Shown in pieces: positions 40,574 through 52,247 of a stretch of DNA of 64,000 nucleotides (the stretch's first letter is position 1; each line of letters starts with the position of its first letter). The position numbers were made by a program, and so were the translations under genes. A model generated the notes under the pieces. That model had not been told where the DNA came from, did no database searches, and saw nothing but the letters and a program-made list of their open reading frames with translations. Source of the DNA: Bursaphelenchus xylophilus (lineage: Eukaryota > Nematoda > Chromadorea > Rhabditida > Aphelenchoididae); the NCBI GenBank assembly GCA_904066235.2, contig CAJFCV020000001.1, forward strand, positions 2,232,001 through 2,296,000, in the 5' to 3' direction.

Positions 40574-42104
40574 TCAGTCTGTCGGGAAAATAATGAACAC
40601 AATTTCGCTGGGCCGGTCGTGTCGCACAGCATTCCGAGGTTTTTTGCCGCCACCGATCGGTCCCGATTTTCGCTCAAAATGACAACAGGGCTGCGCGTCT
40701 CGGCTGATAATTAGCTAGCCCAAAGACGAAAAAGAGTAAAAATTTATTTCCAGATAGAGTGAAAAAAGACCTATCCAATTATATAAATAGGTCTTATTAA
40801 CTTTCTCCCCATAACGATCTTTTTCGCCGACAAAATTACAAATTTTTTTTGTTTATTCATGGATAAATGCACTTTATGAGTGCATAATTTTAAAAAAATG
40901 GTACCACTCGATAGCAAATAGCCTCTTCTATGACATATCCAAAAATAAGGGAAATTCTGGCCCTTAGGGCACTACAAAATCCAAAAAAATAGCGTATTTT
41001 ACGTGTTTTTGCATATTTTTCGGGATTTTTTGCACCGGATGGACAAAAATGAAAAATCGGCTGTTATAGCGTTGTAGTGCACACTCGATTACATATATAT
41101 GCCAAATTTCACATTTTCATCTTTACTCCACTTTGTGTTCTGAGCCGGTTTAGGTGTTAAGGCAACATCGCTGCATAGGGCAATGCCGGATGCCGATTTT
41201 AAAAAAATTTTCTGTCTTTTCAGTCGTATTGACTTTGAACTTCACGTATATAACGTAATTTGAAGTAAAATCGCAAATGTGCAACGTGTTACGGGACGTC
41301 GCTGCATCCGGATTCCATAGCTGTTTCTAGCCAAATAAACGTCGGAGCATATTCTGGCAGGTCTGTTGTCACCTAAATACTAGTCCTGAAAGAAATATTC
41401 CCTTATTTTCGTCATGTTGAACTCAAACATGTTGGTGTCATTACGTGAATTTATGAAAGGGCATTTTGTCATCTGGAGCAAAAATCAGTATCTAATATTG
41501 AGATGAACGTAATATGACTCAAAAATGAAAAAAAAATGTAAAATCGGCATCCGGCATTGCCCTATGCAGCGATGTTGCCTTAACACCTAAACCGGCTCAG
41601 AACACAAAGTGGAGAAAAAAAAATTTTTTTAAAATTATGCACTCATAAAGTGCATTTATCCATGAATAAACAAAAAAAATTATATGTCATAGAAGAGGCT
41701 ATTTGCTATCGAGTGGTACCATTTTTTTAAAATTATGCACTCATAAAGTGCATTTATCCATGAATAAACAAAAAAAATTTGTAATTTTGTCGGCGAAAAA
41801 GATCGTTATGGGGAGAAAGTTAATAAGACCTATTTATATAATTGGATAGGTCTTTTTTCACTCTATCTGGAAATAAATTTTTACTCTTTTTCGTCTTTGG
41901 GCTAGCTAGTTATCGGCCGAGACGCGCAGCCCTGTTGTCATTTTGAGCGAAAATCGGGACCGATCGGTGGCGGCAAAAAACCTCGGAATGCTGTGTGTCG
42001 CTGAACTGAAAAGCAATTTGATTTTGCCTCGACACAATTCATTTTCTCGGCGGCGATGCGATTTTCGACGCTACAGAGTCCTCATTATTTTCCCGACAGA
42101 CCGA
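40574..42104. mobile_element. R1 element split by a 1.37-kb foldback element
   Basis: R1 left part 40574-40625 and right part 41995-42104, with TA at 40572-40573 and 42105-42106. The split is filled by 40626-41994, whose flanks are the direct repeat GTGTCGC (40619-40625 and 41995-42001). Confidence 0.8.
40626..41994. mobile_element. Foldback element ACAGCATTCCGAGG with 7-bp target duplication
   Basis: Inverted arms of over 500 bp: ACAGCATTCCGAGGTTTTTT at the left against its complement at the right, and CGGTTTAGGTGTTAAGGCAA (41151) against its complement near 41575. The central 300 bp is unique and has no ORF. The right arm contains an internal duplication (CTCATAAAGTGCATTTATCC twice). Target duplication GTGTCGC. 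It shares its 12-bp terminus with the element at 24655-25831. Confidence 0.8.
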
Positions 42105-43022
42105 TAAATCATCAAAAATTACGGTAGAGAAGGCAAAATTCAATGGCGTCCATTTTTTCACTTGCACTGCGACGGTTGTCCGCATAGATATTCAAATACA
42201 CGCAGTACTCGCTCTGATCTTTCACGGCTGCCCACGTGTATTTGCCCATGTCGGTCTGGTTTTGTGGGCGCGCTAAAACGGGCTGTGTGGCATCCAGAAC
42301 CCCTTCCCAGGACTTGGAAGGAATGGCGGGCCAACACTTGCGGGCAGCTTGATAAACCACAGAGATTCTGCGGACATGTTTTGAAATCAGCCAAAATTTG
42401 CTTACAACTTTAAGTTCAAACGATGGGCTTGACGATTAGATGTTGCGGATTAAATTTCCAGGTGTATAAGCGACTTGAATAGTCATCATAAGCTTTTCCA
42501 TAGGCATTTTTTACCATTTTTTGAAAACAAACTCCCATAACTTTGAAAGCAGTGGATGAATTTAATATATTTGTGTACTTATCAGTACCAGAGAGTTGTC
42601 AATGTAAAATTTCTATCGTACTACGTAAATTACTGGCGGGAAATCGTAATTCTAATCAAAAAATGTCAGCTGTCCGCAAAGTGGGCAACGCAAGTGTCTC
42701 GACGCCGGGAGGAATCGAACAGTGGAATCGCAGGTCTCCGATCGGTGGGGAAATGTATGTAACTTTCTGAAAAAATGATGGCTTTAAGAGAGATTGATTG
42801 TTTTCCCGACAAACAGACCGTACCGGCCTCCTCGGTCCTCGCAGTTCATCAGCCGCTTACATTTCCCATTCGTCACCGCGGTAAAATGCCACAGGTGATA
42901 TTTGTAAGCGGCGAAAATTTTGCCACCCCAAATTTCGACATCTTCCATAACACCCGATTCGCACCTGTCCCATAACCCTGTGTGCGACACCGTTTATTCT
43001 TTGTGCATCATGGCCTGAGGCG
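42105..43022. other. Intergenic with minisatellite-element remnants
   Basis: About 42320-42350 (CAACACTTGCGGGCAGC) and 42660-42715 (AAATGTCAGCTGTCCGC, AAGTGTCTCGACGCC) match the ends of the foldback element at 19445-20188, suggesting a decayed copy about 400 bp long. Short ORFs here are not supported. Confidence 0.4.
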
Positions 43023-43408
43023 ATGCAGTTCAACATTACTTTCCAGGACTTTGAATTGGTCCCCGAAAATGTCCGTTTGGCCTTCTGCATCTACACATGG
43101 ATCGTGCAGATCGTCAACTTCATCACGTATTCGTTTACCATGTATTGTGTGTGGGTGTATTCGGCGGACGTCATGCATACCTACAAGTGGTAAGAGACTG
43201 TTCCTGAGATTGTGTGGTTCAGTTGACTGGTTGATAAGACAATTTTAGGTATATTATGAGCTCGTTAACTTCGATCGAAATGTATTTGATGATCATGTCG
43301 TCGTATGAGATCGAGCTGTTCCCTTATTACAATTTTACATTATCCAGAGGAATTATCGACTACTTTCACGTAAGTTGTCATCTTTAGATAGAATTATGGA
43401 TAAGGTGA

Positions 43409-44194
43409 TATCAGTCTGTCGGGAAAATAATGTGGATTTGTCGCAAAAAAATCCTTGTCGCTGTCGCGAACCATATCTCCAGTCGCGGCTTGCAGTCGCA
43501 AAGCTATGATGGGCGATTCCGAGGCACGACGAATACACATTATTTTCCCGATAGATTGATATTGTAATATTACAAAGAGTCAACGCAATTTCTGTGAAGA
43601 CAAGTGGGAAACCACGGAGGGCAGAAAATCGGATTTTTCCAAAAAAAATATCAGTCTGTCGGGAAAATAATGAGCGGAATGTCGCTGCACGTCGCTGAAG
43701 TAAAAAGCAATTTGATTTTTCCGCGACACAATTCATTTTTTTGGCGACGATGCTATTTTTGATGCGATAGAGTGCTCACTATTTTCCCGACGGACTGATA
43801 GTATGTGGGCGACGCCTGCAAAGCTCAAGTTGAACTTTCTTGGAAATGGATATCTGGTCTGCGCCCGACGTGCGTGCCAAATCTATCACTCTTCTGCCGA
43901 GAAAAAAGTGAAACATTTGTTTATTCAAAATCGCTGCGAACAACAAAACCTTTGTCGTTGTCGCAGCGGAGCGCATGTTTCTTGCGACGCCGAGTCTTTT
44001 ATCGAAACGACAAAGTGTTTCATTTTATTCGACTGTTGTCAGTCTGTCGGGAAAATAATGAGCACTCTGTCGCATCGAAAATCGCATCGCCGCTGAGAAA
44101 ATGAATTGTGTCGAGGGGAAATCAAATTGCTTTTCATTTCAGCGACGCGATCGGCGCAGCGACAGAGCGCTCATTATTTTCCCGACAGACTGAT
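43409..44194. mobile_element. Three R1 elements in intron 2 of the srh/sri-like gene
   Basis: About 43412-43557 (GTGGA subtype, ATGGGCGATTCCGAGGCACG), 43652-43798 and 44039-44192 (both GAGC subtype). The last is close to the consensus, with perfect TIRs. Confidence 0.75.
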
Positions 44195-44623
44195 AAACAA
44201 AATCTGAGCATCGCATTTACCACCCCTCCTTGTCAATCATGAAATACTACATTTCATATCCTCTTTTACAGATTCCCCGAGCTGCCGTTCTACTCCAAGG
44301 CATCAGTTTCACCTTCTTTGAAATGTACACGGTCACCACGCTTTGCCGATTTTTATATCGTTATGCACAAAGCACCGACAAGCCGAGGTTGTTGTACGTC
44401 ATGTCGCATCGTTGGTTCTTTCTGGGGCTCTTTTGTTTTTTCTTGTTTATCCTTGGCATGACCGCTGTGGGATTCATGGGATCGAGGATGGAAGGGACTT
44501 GCAAGCACAATTTCCCAATAACAGTTTAGTTTTGAAGGAATATGTGACTAGTCATAGCATCACTGTTATAAGGGTAAGTCGAAAGATTTATTTTGAATTT
44601 CTTTAAATGTACCCCAAAGGTAT

Positions 44624-45365
44624 TATCAGTCTGCCGGGAAAATAATAAGTACTCTGTCGCATCAAAAATCGCATCGCCGCCGAGAAAATGAATTGTCTCG
44701 CTGCAAAATCAATTTTGTTTTCACTTCAGCGAAGCGAATGGCAGGCACATTGTGCTCATTATTTTCCCGACAGACTGAAATACTATCGCTGAAAAAAACA
44801 GTGGCCCAAAAAATCTTAATGTTAGAACCGTGCGGAGACGAGCTTGCGGCATGTCGCATCTATGCAAACGGAAAATTGACGCAGCAACATAGCGCTGACT
44901 ATTTTCCCGACAGACTGGGATTTATTCTCACCGTGACGTTTGTGTTTTGTTATGTTTTGATTTTTTTGCCGTGCAAAGGAACTTCAGAATAACGGCCGCA
45001 CGGCGCATAGACATGTCAAGAGTTTTTTTTTCCGGCTAGACATGGCTCTGGAGCCAGGCCGAGAAACCATGTCTGGACCCGAGAGCCATGCCTATTAGTC
45101 TGCCGGGAAAATAATGTGCATTCGTCGCGCCTTCGAATCTCCCGTCATCGTTTTGCAACGGTTAGATGCGGCTGGAGATTTTCAGCGCAATTGCGAAGAC
45201 GCGGCCATTTTTCAGCAAAAAATCGACATTATTTTCCCGACAGACTGACATTACATATACCTCTGACCTCTCGCAGAGATTTTAAGACTCAAAAGTTTGG
45301 TCTTGCCATTTCAGAGCGGCTATACCACTCGCACAAATCCACATTTTCCCGACAAACTGATGCTA
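44624..45365. mobile_element. R1 copies and a TAGACATGGCT fragment in intron 3
   Basis: R1 at about 44625-44780 and 45096-45251. Lone R1 right ends are at about 44898-44918 and 45343-45362. About 45036-45090 has TAGACATGGCTCTGGAGCC and inverted partner bits, a small relative of the element at 25236-25749. Confidence 0.65.
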
Positions 45366-45861
45366 CACTTCTGAGCTTTTGTAGAGATTTTAAAAACCAA
45401 AAAATTTCTTATCGGCATTTCAGACCGGCTACACCACTCGCACCTTCAAATTCGTCATCTACCCGCTAACCCTTGTCGTCGGCTCCATCTGCACCTTCAA
45501 GTGTTATCAATTCCAAAACAACCCCTCCAACAAGTTCAGCGAGCGCACCAAGCAGATGTATCATCTGCTGATTCTCGGGCTAGTAATCGAAATGTTGGCC
45601 GAGTTCTTTTGGTTCATCATTCCCTACGTCTGTGTTCCGATTTATTTGCCCGTGGAGAAGCAGATCATTGGGTATTATGTGGTCTATCGAATGTTCTACG
45701 CCTACCCCTCGTTCGTGATGATTTTCACGCTGGTCTTCTACAAGCGATACAACACGGGAGTCAGGGAGATTTTCGGGTTCATCCGGGAGAACTTTAAAAT
45801 GCAAAATGCATCTGTTAGCGACCCATGGACGGGCGGAAGAACTGTGGATTAACGATTGTTG

Positions 45862-46000
45862 ATCAGTCTGTCGGAGAAATAATGAGCTCAATATTGTCGC
45901 GGTAAAAAGCAATTTGATTTTGCCGCGACAAAATTCATTTTCTCGGTGGCGATGCGATTTTCGATGCCACAGAGTGCTCATTATTTTCCCGACAGACTGA
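45862..46000. mobile_element. R1 element after the srh/sri-like gene
   Basis: TCAGTCTGTCGGAGAAATAA to TTTCCCGACAGACTGA, 10 bp past the stop codon, so it is probably inside the 3' UTR. Confidence 0.7.
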
Positions 46001-47918
46001 TATTGGAATGTCAAGACTCTTCGATCCACCTAATAACCTTCTACGAAAGAATTACTCTCCCTACGGTAATAAAGCTCCTGAAAATTCTACCTCATCGCAT
46101 ATTCTATTCTATCGTATGAATAAACATTACCTCATCAGGCACGGAAAGTAGAAACTTTACGTGGAATTTTGGAGAAAAAAGTTTTTAAAGTTTAATCAAG
46201 TTTGCAGCTGGATTGCGTTTTTAAACGGGCCCAAGCCTCCTGAATAGAAAAGCGAACTCGATTTATGTTGGGCGCACTATTTTCCCGGCAGACTGATAGT
46301 TCGTCCGTAATGTCGCTGGAATGATTTTTGGTGTTTGCAGTGGGCATAAAAAGTCAAGAGTGCGAGTTGTCAAGACTTAGGTATGAGTCGTGATGTAAGG
46401 CCCGCTTGACTCGCCCGCTACTACTAGTAGTCCCTACCTAACTCGGAGACGCAACCTAGCAAGAAAAGATGGACTCACGCTGTTGATTTCACTTGGTTTC
46501 CACCACCGCACTTATCACAAAGGAACTTCCAAATGATCACAAATTATTTATTCACCACGGAAAAAAGTCTGACCGAAAAGCGGTCGATCCATTACATTTA
46601 TATCAAAATATTCGCGTTTACGCTAATTTCTGGGAATTCTTCACGGAATGGTGACAGAGTGAAAGCCCAAAAACGACCTATTGCACGGTGCAAAGTGAAC
46701 TTTTGTTTTCGCATAGTGGATGTCGCCGAAGTCACTCCAGCGACCTTGCAAACGGACTACATTTAGGCATTAACATTCTCATGACCAAATTAGCAAAAAA
46801 AATATCTGATTTCTCCAACTTCCGACATAAAAAACCTCGATCATTTCTGTAAAACGCGAGACATGAGTCTCGCATACAAAAGGGGTTCCAGTAAAACTCA
46901 ATTTTTTTCAACCATGATGATGCCCTTTTGACCAGAACAATTTTTTCTTCTGCACTGTACAAGGCCAACAAAAAGGGGCTCTGCACGTTGCAGGTCGAAA
47001 AATTTGACATGGTAAACGCGCGTCTGAGAAATGGCCAAAAAAATTGAATTTGCCCGGAACGCCTCTTATATGCCTTACAATTAGATACTCTTAATCTAAA
47101 ATTGTGCCAATTTTCATCAAAACCTGAGCGTTGAATTTCGTGATGATTTTTCCATGCATCTCTTGTAATACTTTATGCAAACTGGACTACATAAATAAAA
47201 AAGAACCTCTGATTCCACAGTTCCGCTCGACTTTTCCGCCGAGAGAAGTCGATCATTCCACTCTTGACTGACCAATTTTTAAAGATCTCGCAAAAGAAAA
47301 CCGTCAAATCTCCACCACATCGCCAAAGCGCTTCCTTCTCCGTCACACCCCAGCTACACACAGTGTTTGGTTATGATTGCACTGGATTGTCGAATTCATC
47401 CATCAACGCCGTTGTCAACGGCTGCCTTTTTTTGCAATTTAAGCGGCGACGTCGAACGAATGGAGAATCCGCAGAAAAGCGCGCACTTAATCAAGGGTTT
47501 GTAAGTAGTTTCAGTCGACCTGCGACGCCTTCTTTTGACTTTTAATAATAACCTTTTGCAACTGTAGTTAAATGCTTTCGAATTTTCATTGCAAATTTCT
47601 CGCGTTGTCAATAGATTTGCAATAGTTTTTGAGGGTGTAAAAGGGTGGATCGGAAGATGATTCGTCGCCTGACTTATTGTTAAACTCTTACGATGTTGCG
47701 AAACCTCGAATTCTTTTGCAAGTTCGTTGCTCGGTGGCTGTGAACCTTGATTCTTACGGTCGATGAACTCACAATTAAACGTTGCTATATTGGGAACGTT
47801 GTCAGGTGGGGAGAAAGAAGGTGGAGAAAACTTCAATAATTAGGGGAAATAAAGCAATCTTTTACGATTTCTTGGCTAGCCAGGACAAAGCTTCGTTAGC
47901 CTATGATTAATAGACTCT
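46001..47918. other. Intergenic; R4 fragments and two unsupported ORFs
   Basis: R4 half-elements lie near 46300-46345 and 46670-46762 (CTCCAGCGACCTTGCAAACG), with an R3 trace at about 46780-47135. 47180-47860 is not repetitive. It has a 93-codon plus frame (47264-47545) and a 146-codon minus frame (47396-47836) that overlap; neither shows a domain or splice structure. Confidence 0.35.
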
Positions 47919-47956
47919 ATTTGTATTAGTCTGTTTTTAAACAGACTAATACAAAT
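47919..47956. repeat. Perfect 18-bp palindrome resembling joined R1 ends
   Basis: ATTTGTATTAGTCTGTTT, two T, then the exact reverse complement. The TTAGTCTGT core matches the R1 terminus. Confidence 0.6.
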
Positions 47957-49060
47957 TAAAAGGGCTTAGCCAGGGATGTGGGGCTACCACCAAGCCGGGG
48001 TCGAAGGAAAAAAAATGGTTAGGGGCTTAAGGTTATTTTTGAAAATTTTACATGGTAGTTTTCCGGCACGTCAAGAAAAAAATCACTTTTTTGTGGATGA
48101 AAAATATAATAAAAAAAAACGATTTTTTGTCTGGCCAAAACCCCTCGTTTTGGGTAGTCTCTCGCCGAAAGACTGTTGAATATTTCCGCGGCGGATGCAA
48201 AGTGGGAGCTAAAACTTTTTTCAGCGGATTGTGGCCCAATTAGTGCACCGTAGTAAAAAAAACGAAATTGCACAGTGCAAGCTCACTTTTCGGGACTTTT
48301 TTGCCACGAGCAGAATATCGGTCTGTCGGGAAAAAAACGGCGGATCGTCCCGCCCCGGAATCGCCCATCATCGCTTTGCGACTGCAAGCCGCGGCTTGGG
48401 ATTTGGTGCGCGACAGCGGCGAGGCGAGACATTTTGATGCGACGATCCGCCGTTATTTTTCCGACAGACTGATAAAAAGTTTCACGACGGTCTGACGGCC
48501 TTCGAGAAACTTTCCGTTTTCCAAAAAACCCCACTTAGACCCCCAAAAACCTTTTCTTGCCCAAGAAATGCCTTGTTTTATTTGGACTTTTTCATAAAGT
48601 GCGTGGACATTTTTTTTGCTTGCGCACAGTGCATGTTGAATTTTTTCCCACGTTTGTCGCCGATGGAGTGCATTTTTCTCTTTTCGCACCGTGCAAACCT
48701 CAAAAAAAGACGTTTGCACTGTGCCAAATTCCTGGCTTTTTTTCGCCTTTTATCGCGAACGCACAGTGCATGTTGAATTTTTTTCCCACGTTTTTCGCCG
48801 ACGCACCGTGCATTTTTCCCTTTTCGCACAGTGCAAGCCCCAAAAAAGCGGTTTGCACTGTGCAAATTTCTGGCGCTGTCGTAGCGACATAGTTTAAACT
48901 TGCTTATGTCGGAGCGATATTTCAAATGCACAGTGCAAACCCCCAAGAAAATAGGTGTAACGCACGGTGCGAGACGGGGTTTTTTAAATTTTTTGTGCAC
49001 GGTGCGGAGGGGCCGAATGTCTATGCACTTTATAAAAACACTAGAAATGAAAGGTCTGCC
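47957..49060. repeat. R3/R5 mosaic with an R1 element
   Basis: About 48120-48230 is R3 debris. 48318-48472 is an R1 element of the GCGGATCGTC subtype with TA at 48316-48317. 48585-49045 is an R5-type inverted array of GCACAGTGCATGTTGAATTT and GCACGGTGCGGAG motifs bounded by TTTCATAAAGTGCGTGGACA and TCTATGCACTTTATAAAAAC. Confidence 0.6.
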
Positions 49061-50370
49061 TATCTTTTTTCTTATTTTTTTCTTATCATCGTCTTATAAA
49101 TTCCTCTAAATCAATATCTACACTGCTGCAAACGGATCAAATGGGGATTCTGCGCGCAAAGCGGCTCAAAATGGGGAGAGAAAAAGATTGGGGGGAGCTG
49201 CTGATTGATGCGGTCTGTCAGCCCCTCCAAGCATTGGAATTTGTAAGACATGCCGGTTTAATAACACTCGTTGGGATGGAATGCGGCTTGTCAGAGGTCT
49301 TTTAGAGGCTGTGATGACAAAGGGAAGTGCTTGAAGTGCGACGCACAGATTTTCTTTAAATTTTGTACACAATTCGGGGATATGCCACGTATCAATTCCC
49401 GAAAATTTAGCTCGCGCTTTGCAGAAACAGCGGAGATATTCAACAATCTTTTGCTGATGAGAGAGTAAGGGAAATGCGGAGAGCGTGAGAGAAAAACACT
49501 TTTTGGCCATATCTTTGGCAGTTTCGAGCGGAAAAATTTAATTTTTTATGGAAACATAAAACTCTATGGTAAAAATAAGCATGAAACTTTGTAAGTCAAA
49601 ATTTTCAAAAAAAGGGTCATATTTTTTTTCATTTTCGATCTAAAAATCTCGGTCGTTTCTGCAAAGCGCAAGCTAGAAGTCTCGTATATGGCTTTGAAAA
49701 AATTATCCTAAATTTGTGCCAAATTTCATCAAAATCTGACCGTCGCACCTGCAGTACTTCCCCTGCACCTTGAACTTTTGGGGATGTGGAATTTTTCGAG
49801 ATGTTTTTCCGATGACTAAACATATCGGTGGACAAAGAAGCCGATGACGCATACTTTGAGGGAGTTTAATCGAAATCTTCTTGACAGCAGCTCCTAGAAT
49901 TTGAGAGAGGTCGAAAAATGAATAGAAAAAGGTAGGGGGATCCCTAGAGTTCTCGGGCGAAGTGATGACCGAGACGTAAAAGATCAAAGAGTCATTAACC
50001 TTTTTAAGACAACAAATTTTTTCTTTCCCCTGTGTTTAGACGAAGAATCGATGACCGTTTTTTTTTTGTTGAACTGCCTGGATCAAAACATTCGATTTGA
50101 CTTTTTTTTACGAACAAATTGGGCCGATTGAACTTTTTTTGGGGCTGTCGCTCGCGGATAGACTTTTTTTGCCCATTGCAAATGCCAAAAATCACTCCAG
50201 CGACTTTACGAACGGACTAGACGCCCCATAAACTCCCGACACATTTGTCTTTGGTGTCGCGCGAAAGTTCATGTCACTAGTGCGAAAATGGAGAATAGTG
50301 CGAAAAAAGAAAAAAAACGGATAGTGCAAAAGTAAGGTAGAGGGACCTTATGGCGCGTCTACTAGCATTT
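49061..50370. repeat. R3 element, flanking unique DNA and an R4 half
   Basis: 49320-49768 is a near full-length R3 (AAGTGCGACGCACAGATTTT ... GACCGTCGCACCTGCAGTAC). 49770-50140 is unique and shows no gene. A half R4 ends at about 50220 (CACTCCAGCGACTTTACGAA), and 50340-50365 matches the right end of the element at 17721-17889. Confidence 0.55.
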
Positions 50371-50990
50371 TCATAAAGTGTGTAGACTTTTCGTCGTGCG
50401 CCGCAAGAAAAATATCACTTGCACAGTGCATTTGATAGCGCTAAGCAAAATCGCTGCGACACAAGCTTTTTTCCATTGCGCCGCCGCGAAAAATGTGACA
50501 CTTTTTTTTACAAATGTTGGCATCAAAGGTTTCATGCTTATTTCTACCAAAGACGGTAATGTTTTCACGAAAAATCAATTTTTTCTGCACGGAACGGGGG
50601 AGAGTACACGGAACGCGTAGAGCGGTCAGAGGGACAAATACTTTTTGGCTGTATTTTTGCGAGCTTCGCGTGGAAAAAATACCATTAGCATTTTCATAAA
50701 GTGCATGGACATTTTTTCGCTTTCGCACAGTGCGAACCTTAAAAATTTTGAAGATGCATGTGCGAAAGCGAAAAAGGGTACATGCACTTTATGAAAATGC
50801 TAATAATAGTCGTTCCTAAAGTCGCTGTAGTAATTTTTGGCGTCTGCATTGTGCGGAAAGTCACGGCGACACCACAAAAAACCGCATTGCACGGTGTAAG
50901 AAAAGTAACAAATTGCACAATGCAAAGTTGATTTTTACTTTCGCACACTGCATGTCGCAGAAATCACTCCAGCGACTTTGCAAACGGACT
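50371..50990. repeat. R5 and R4 elements
   Basis: R5 occupies about 50371-50460 and 50690-50802 (perfect ends TTAGCATTTTCATAAAGTGC). R3 debris is at 50490-50650. R4 is at about 50807-50990, ending CGACTTTGCAAACGGACTAC. Confidence 0.6.
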
Positions 50991-51415
50991 ACTACTTCAG
51001 TTTGAAAAACCGCTATCAACGAAACGTATTTTTAGATTTGTTTCTCATCAACGATGAAACTTTTTTCCCCAGTGTTATTCGATTTTCATCGACGATCGCG
51101 AAATCTCTCGCATTCTTGTGTCCCCGCGGGTTTTTGCGCGCTTCCCAGTCACCTAAAAGGGGTGTTAATGGAGCAGTGTTTTACGAATTTCCGGAGCAAT
51201 TCATAAAGGTTTCGGTGAAGCGCTTTTTTGTTTACCGCTCTTCCGCCCATTACAGACGTGTTCGAACGCATTCCTTTTCAACGTTCCGACTACTCGCGGA
51301 GTTCACGGATGCAATCTTCTTGACAGACTATGCTTCTGACTTTTTTTTGGATTTCATTTTTGACATTTTTGGAGGGTATTTTGTCATCAAAAATTTTTGT
51401 GTGGATCTGACAGGA
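50991..51415 (+). other. Unique DNA with a weak open frame
   Basis: A plus-strand frame runs 50978-51418 (146 codons). It is Phe/Ser-rich and lacks domains or splice context. I do not support it as a gene, but it is the only repeat-free stretch in the neighbourhood. Confidence 0.2.
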
Positions 51416-52130
51416 TAAGTACCTACCCCAAGTGCAACCCTCAAATTTTGATAAAACATGGCACAAATTTACAGTAGAATGATTTTTTCTAAGACACATG
51501 TGAGATTCCCCGCCCGCTCTTTACAGAAACGACCGAGACTTTTAGGTCAAAAATGTGGCATTTTTTGCGAGTTTTGGCGTGAAATTTTTCACAGCCATTT
51601 CTATTGTACAGAATAACGTTTCCACAAAAAATCAATTTTTTCCGCGCGAAACTGCCAAAGATACGGCCAAAAACGCTTTTATCTGACTGCACTCCGCGTT
51701 TCGCGTACTCTCTCATCCGCAAAGGCCGTTGAATGTCTTCGCTGCACTTGCCAAGCGCGAAAAAATAAAAATTTAAATTTTCAGGAAGTGATATGTGGCC
51801 CATGCCCGAAGTGTGTGCAAAATTGAGAGAAAATCTGAGCGTCGCACTTGGGGTATTTTCTCTTGCAAAATTTTGTTGAGGGACCCCAAGTTTAACATTC
51901 AATTTTCTTCAAATTTTGGTTAAATATTCTATGTAGGCCATACATCAGTCCCTAAAAATTTTAGCTCAGACTTTGCAGGGGCAGCGGAGATATTGCGCTT
52001 TAAACATACCGAGAGAGTACGTATAATGGAGAGAGTGGGCCAGACAAAACCTATTTTTTGCCTATATTTTCGCCGACTTTGCTCCAAATCAGTTAATTTT
52101 TAGTAGAAATACTGTATCACAAGACTAAAA
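51416..52130. repeat. Full R3 element and a partial second copy
   Basis: 51425-51868 has both R3 ends (CCCAAGTGCAACCCTCAAAT and GAGCGTCGCACTTGGGG). A degenerate second copy follows to about 52110 (GAGAGAGTACGTATAATGGA), just before the kinase gene. Confidence 0.65.
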
Positions 52131-52247
52131 TAAACATTGATTTTCTCAACCTCAAAAAAATCACTTTTACTTTCCGATTTTACCCAATTTTTCGTGTATT
52201 TTAAAATTTCTATACTTTCCTTGTCTAAAAATCGTCCATTTTTCAGA

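Larger units (their letters stand above)
43023..45852 (+). pseudogene. Str-superfamily (srh/sri-like) chemoreceptor with one frameshift
   Basis: Exons: 43023-43189, 43249-43369, 44272-44573 and 45424-45852; about 339 residues if the frame were whole. TM1 and loop: IYTWIVQIVNFITYSF then MHTYKWYIMSSL, the M-YKWYL pattern of srh/sri receptors. Exon 3 has FFEMYTVTTLCRFLYRYAQS, the YRY of this superfamily. Exon 4 ends YAYPSFVMIFTLVFYKRYNT, its usual TM7/tail. Exon 3 is 302 nt and needs 303: frame breaks at about 44510-44516 in CACAATTTCCCAATAAC, after which the downstream frame resumes. Either a recent one-base loss (pseudogene) or a sequence error. AATAAA at 46068-46073 or 46119-46124. Introns 2 and 3 are full of R1 copies. 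Confidence 0.65.

Noticed and set aside
44230..44529. Separate 99-codon gene starting MSIMKYY
   Set aside because: The part after 44272 is exon 3 of the chemoreceptor; the start lies in intron sequence before the TTTTACAG acceptor.
47264..47836. Opposed frames of 93 and 146 codons as a gene pair
   Set aside because: They overlap on opposite strands, have no domains or signal peptide, and no splice signals tie them to anything.
52137..52247. Upstream extension of the kinase ORF to 52137
   Set aside because: Translation is low-complexity, and a TTTTTCAG acceptor sits just before the ATG at 52248, which marks the likely trans-splice site and start.
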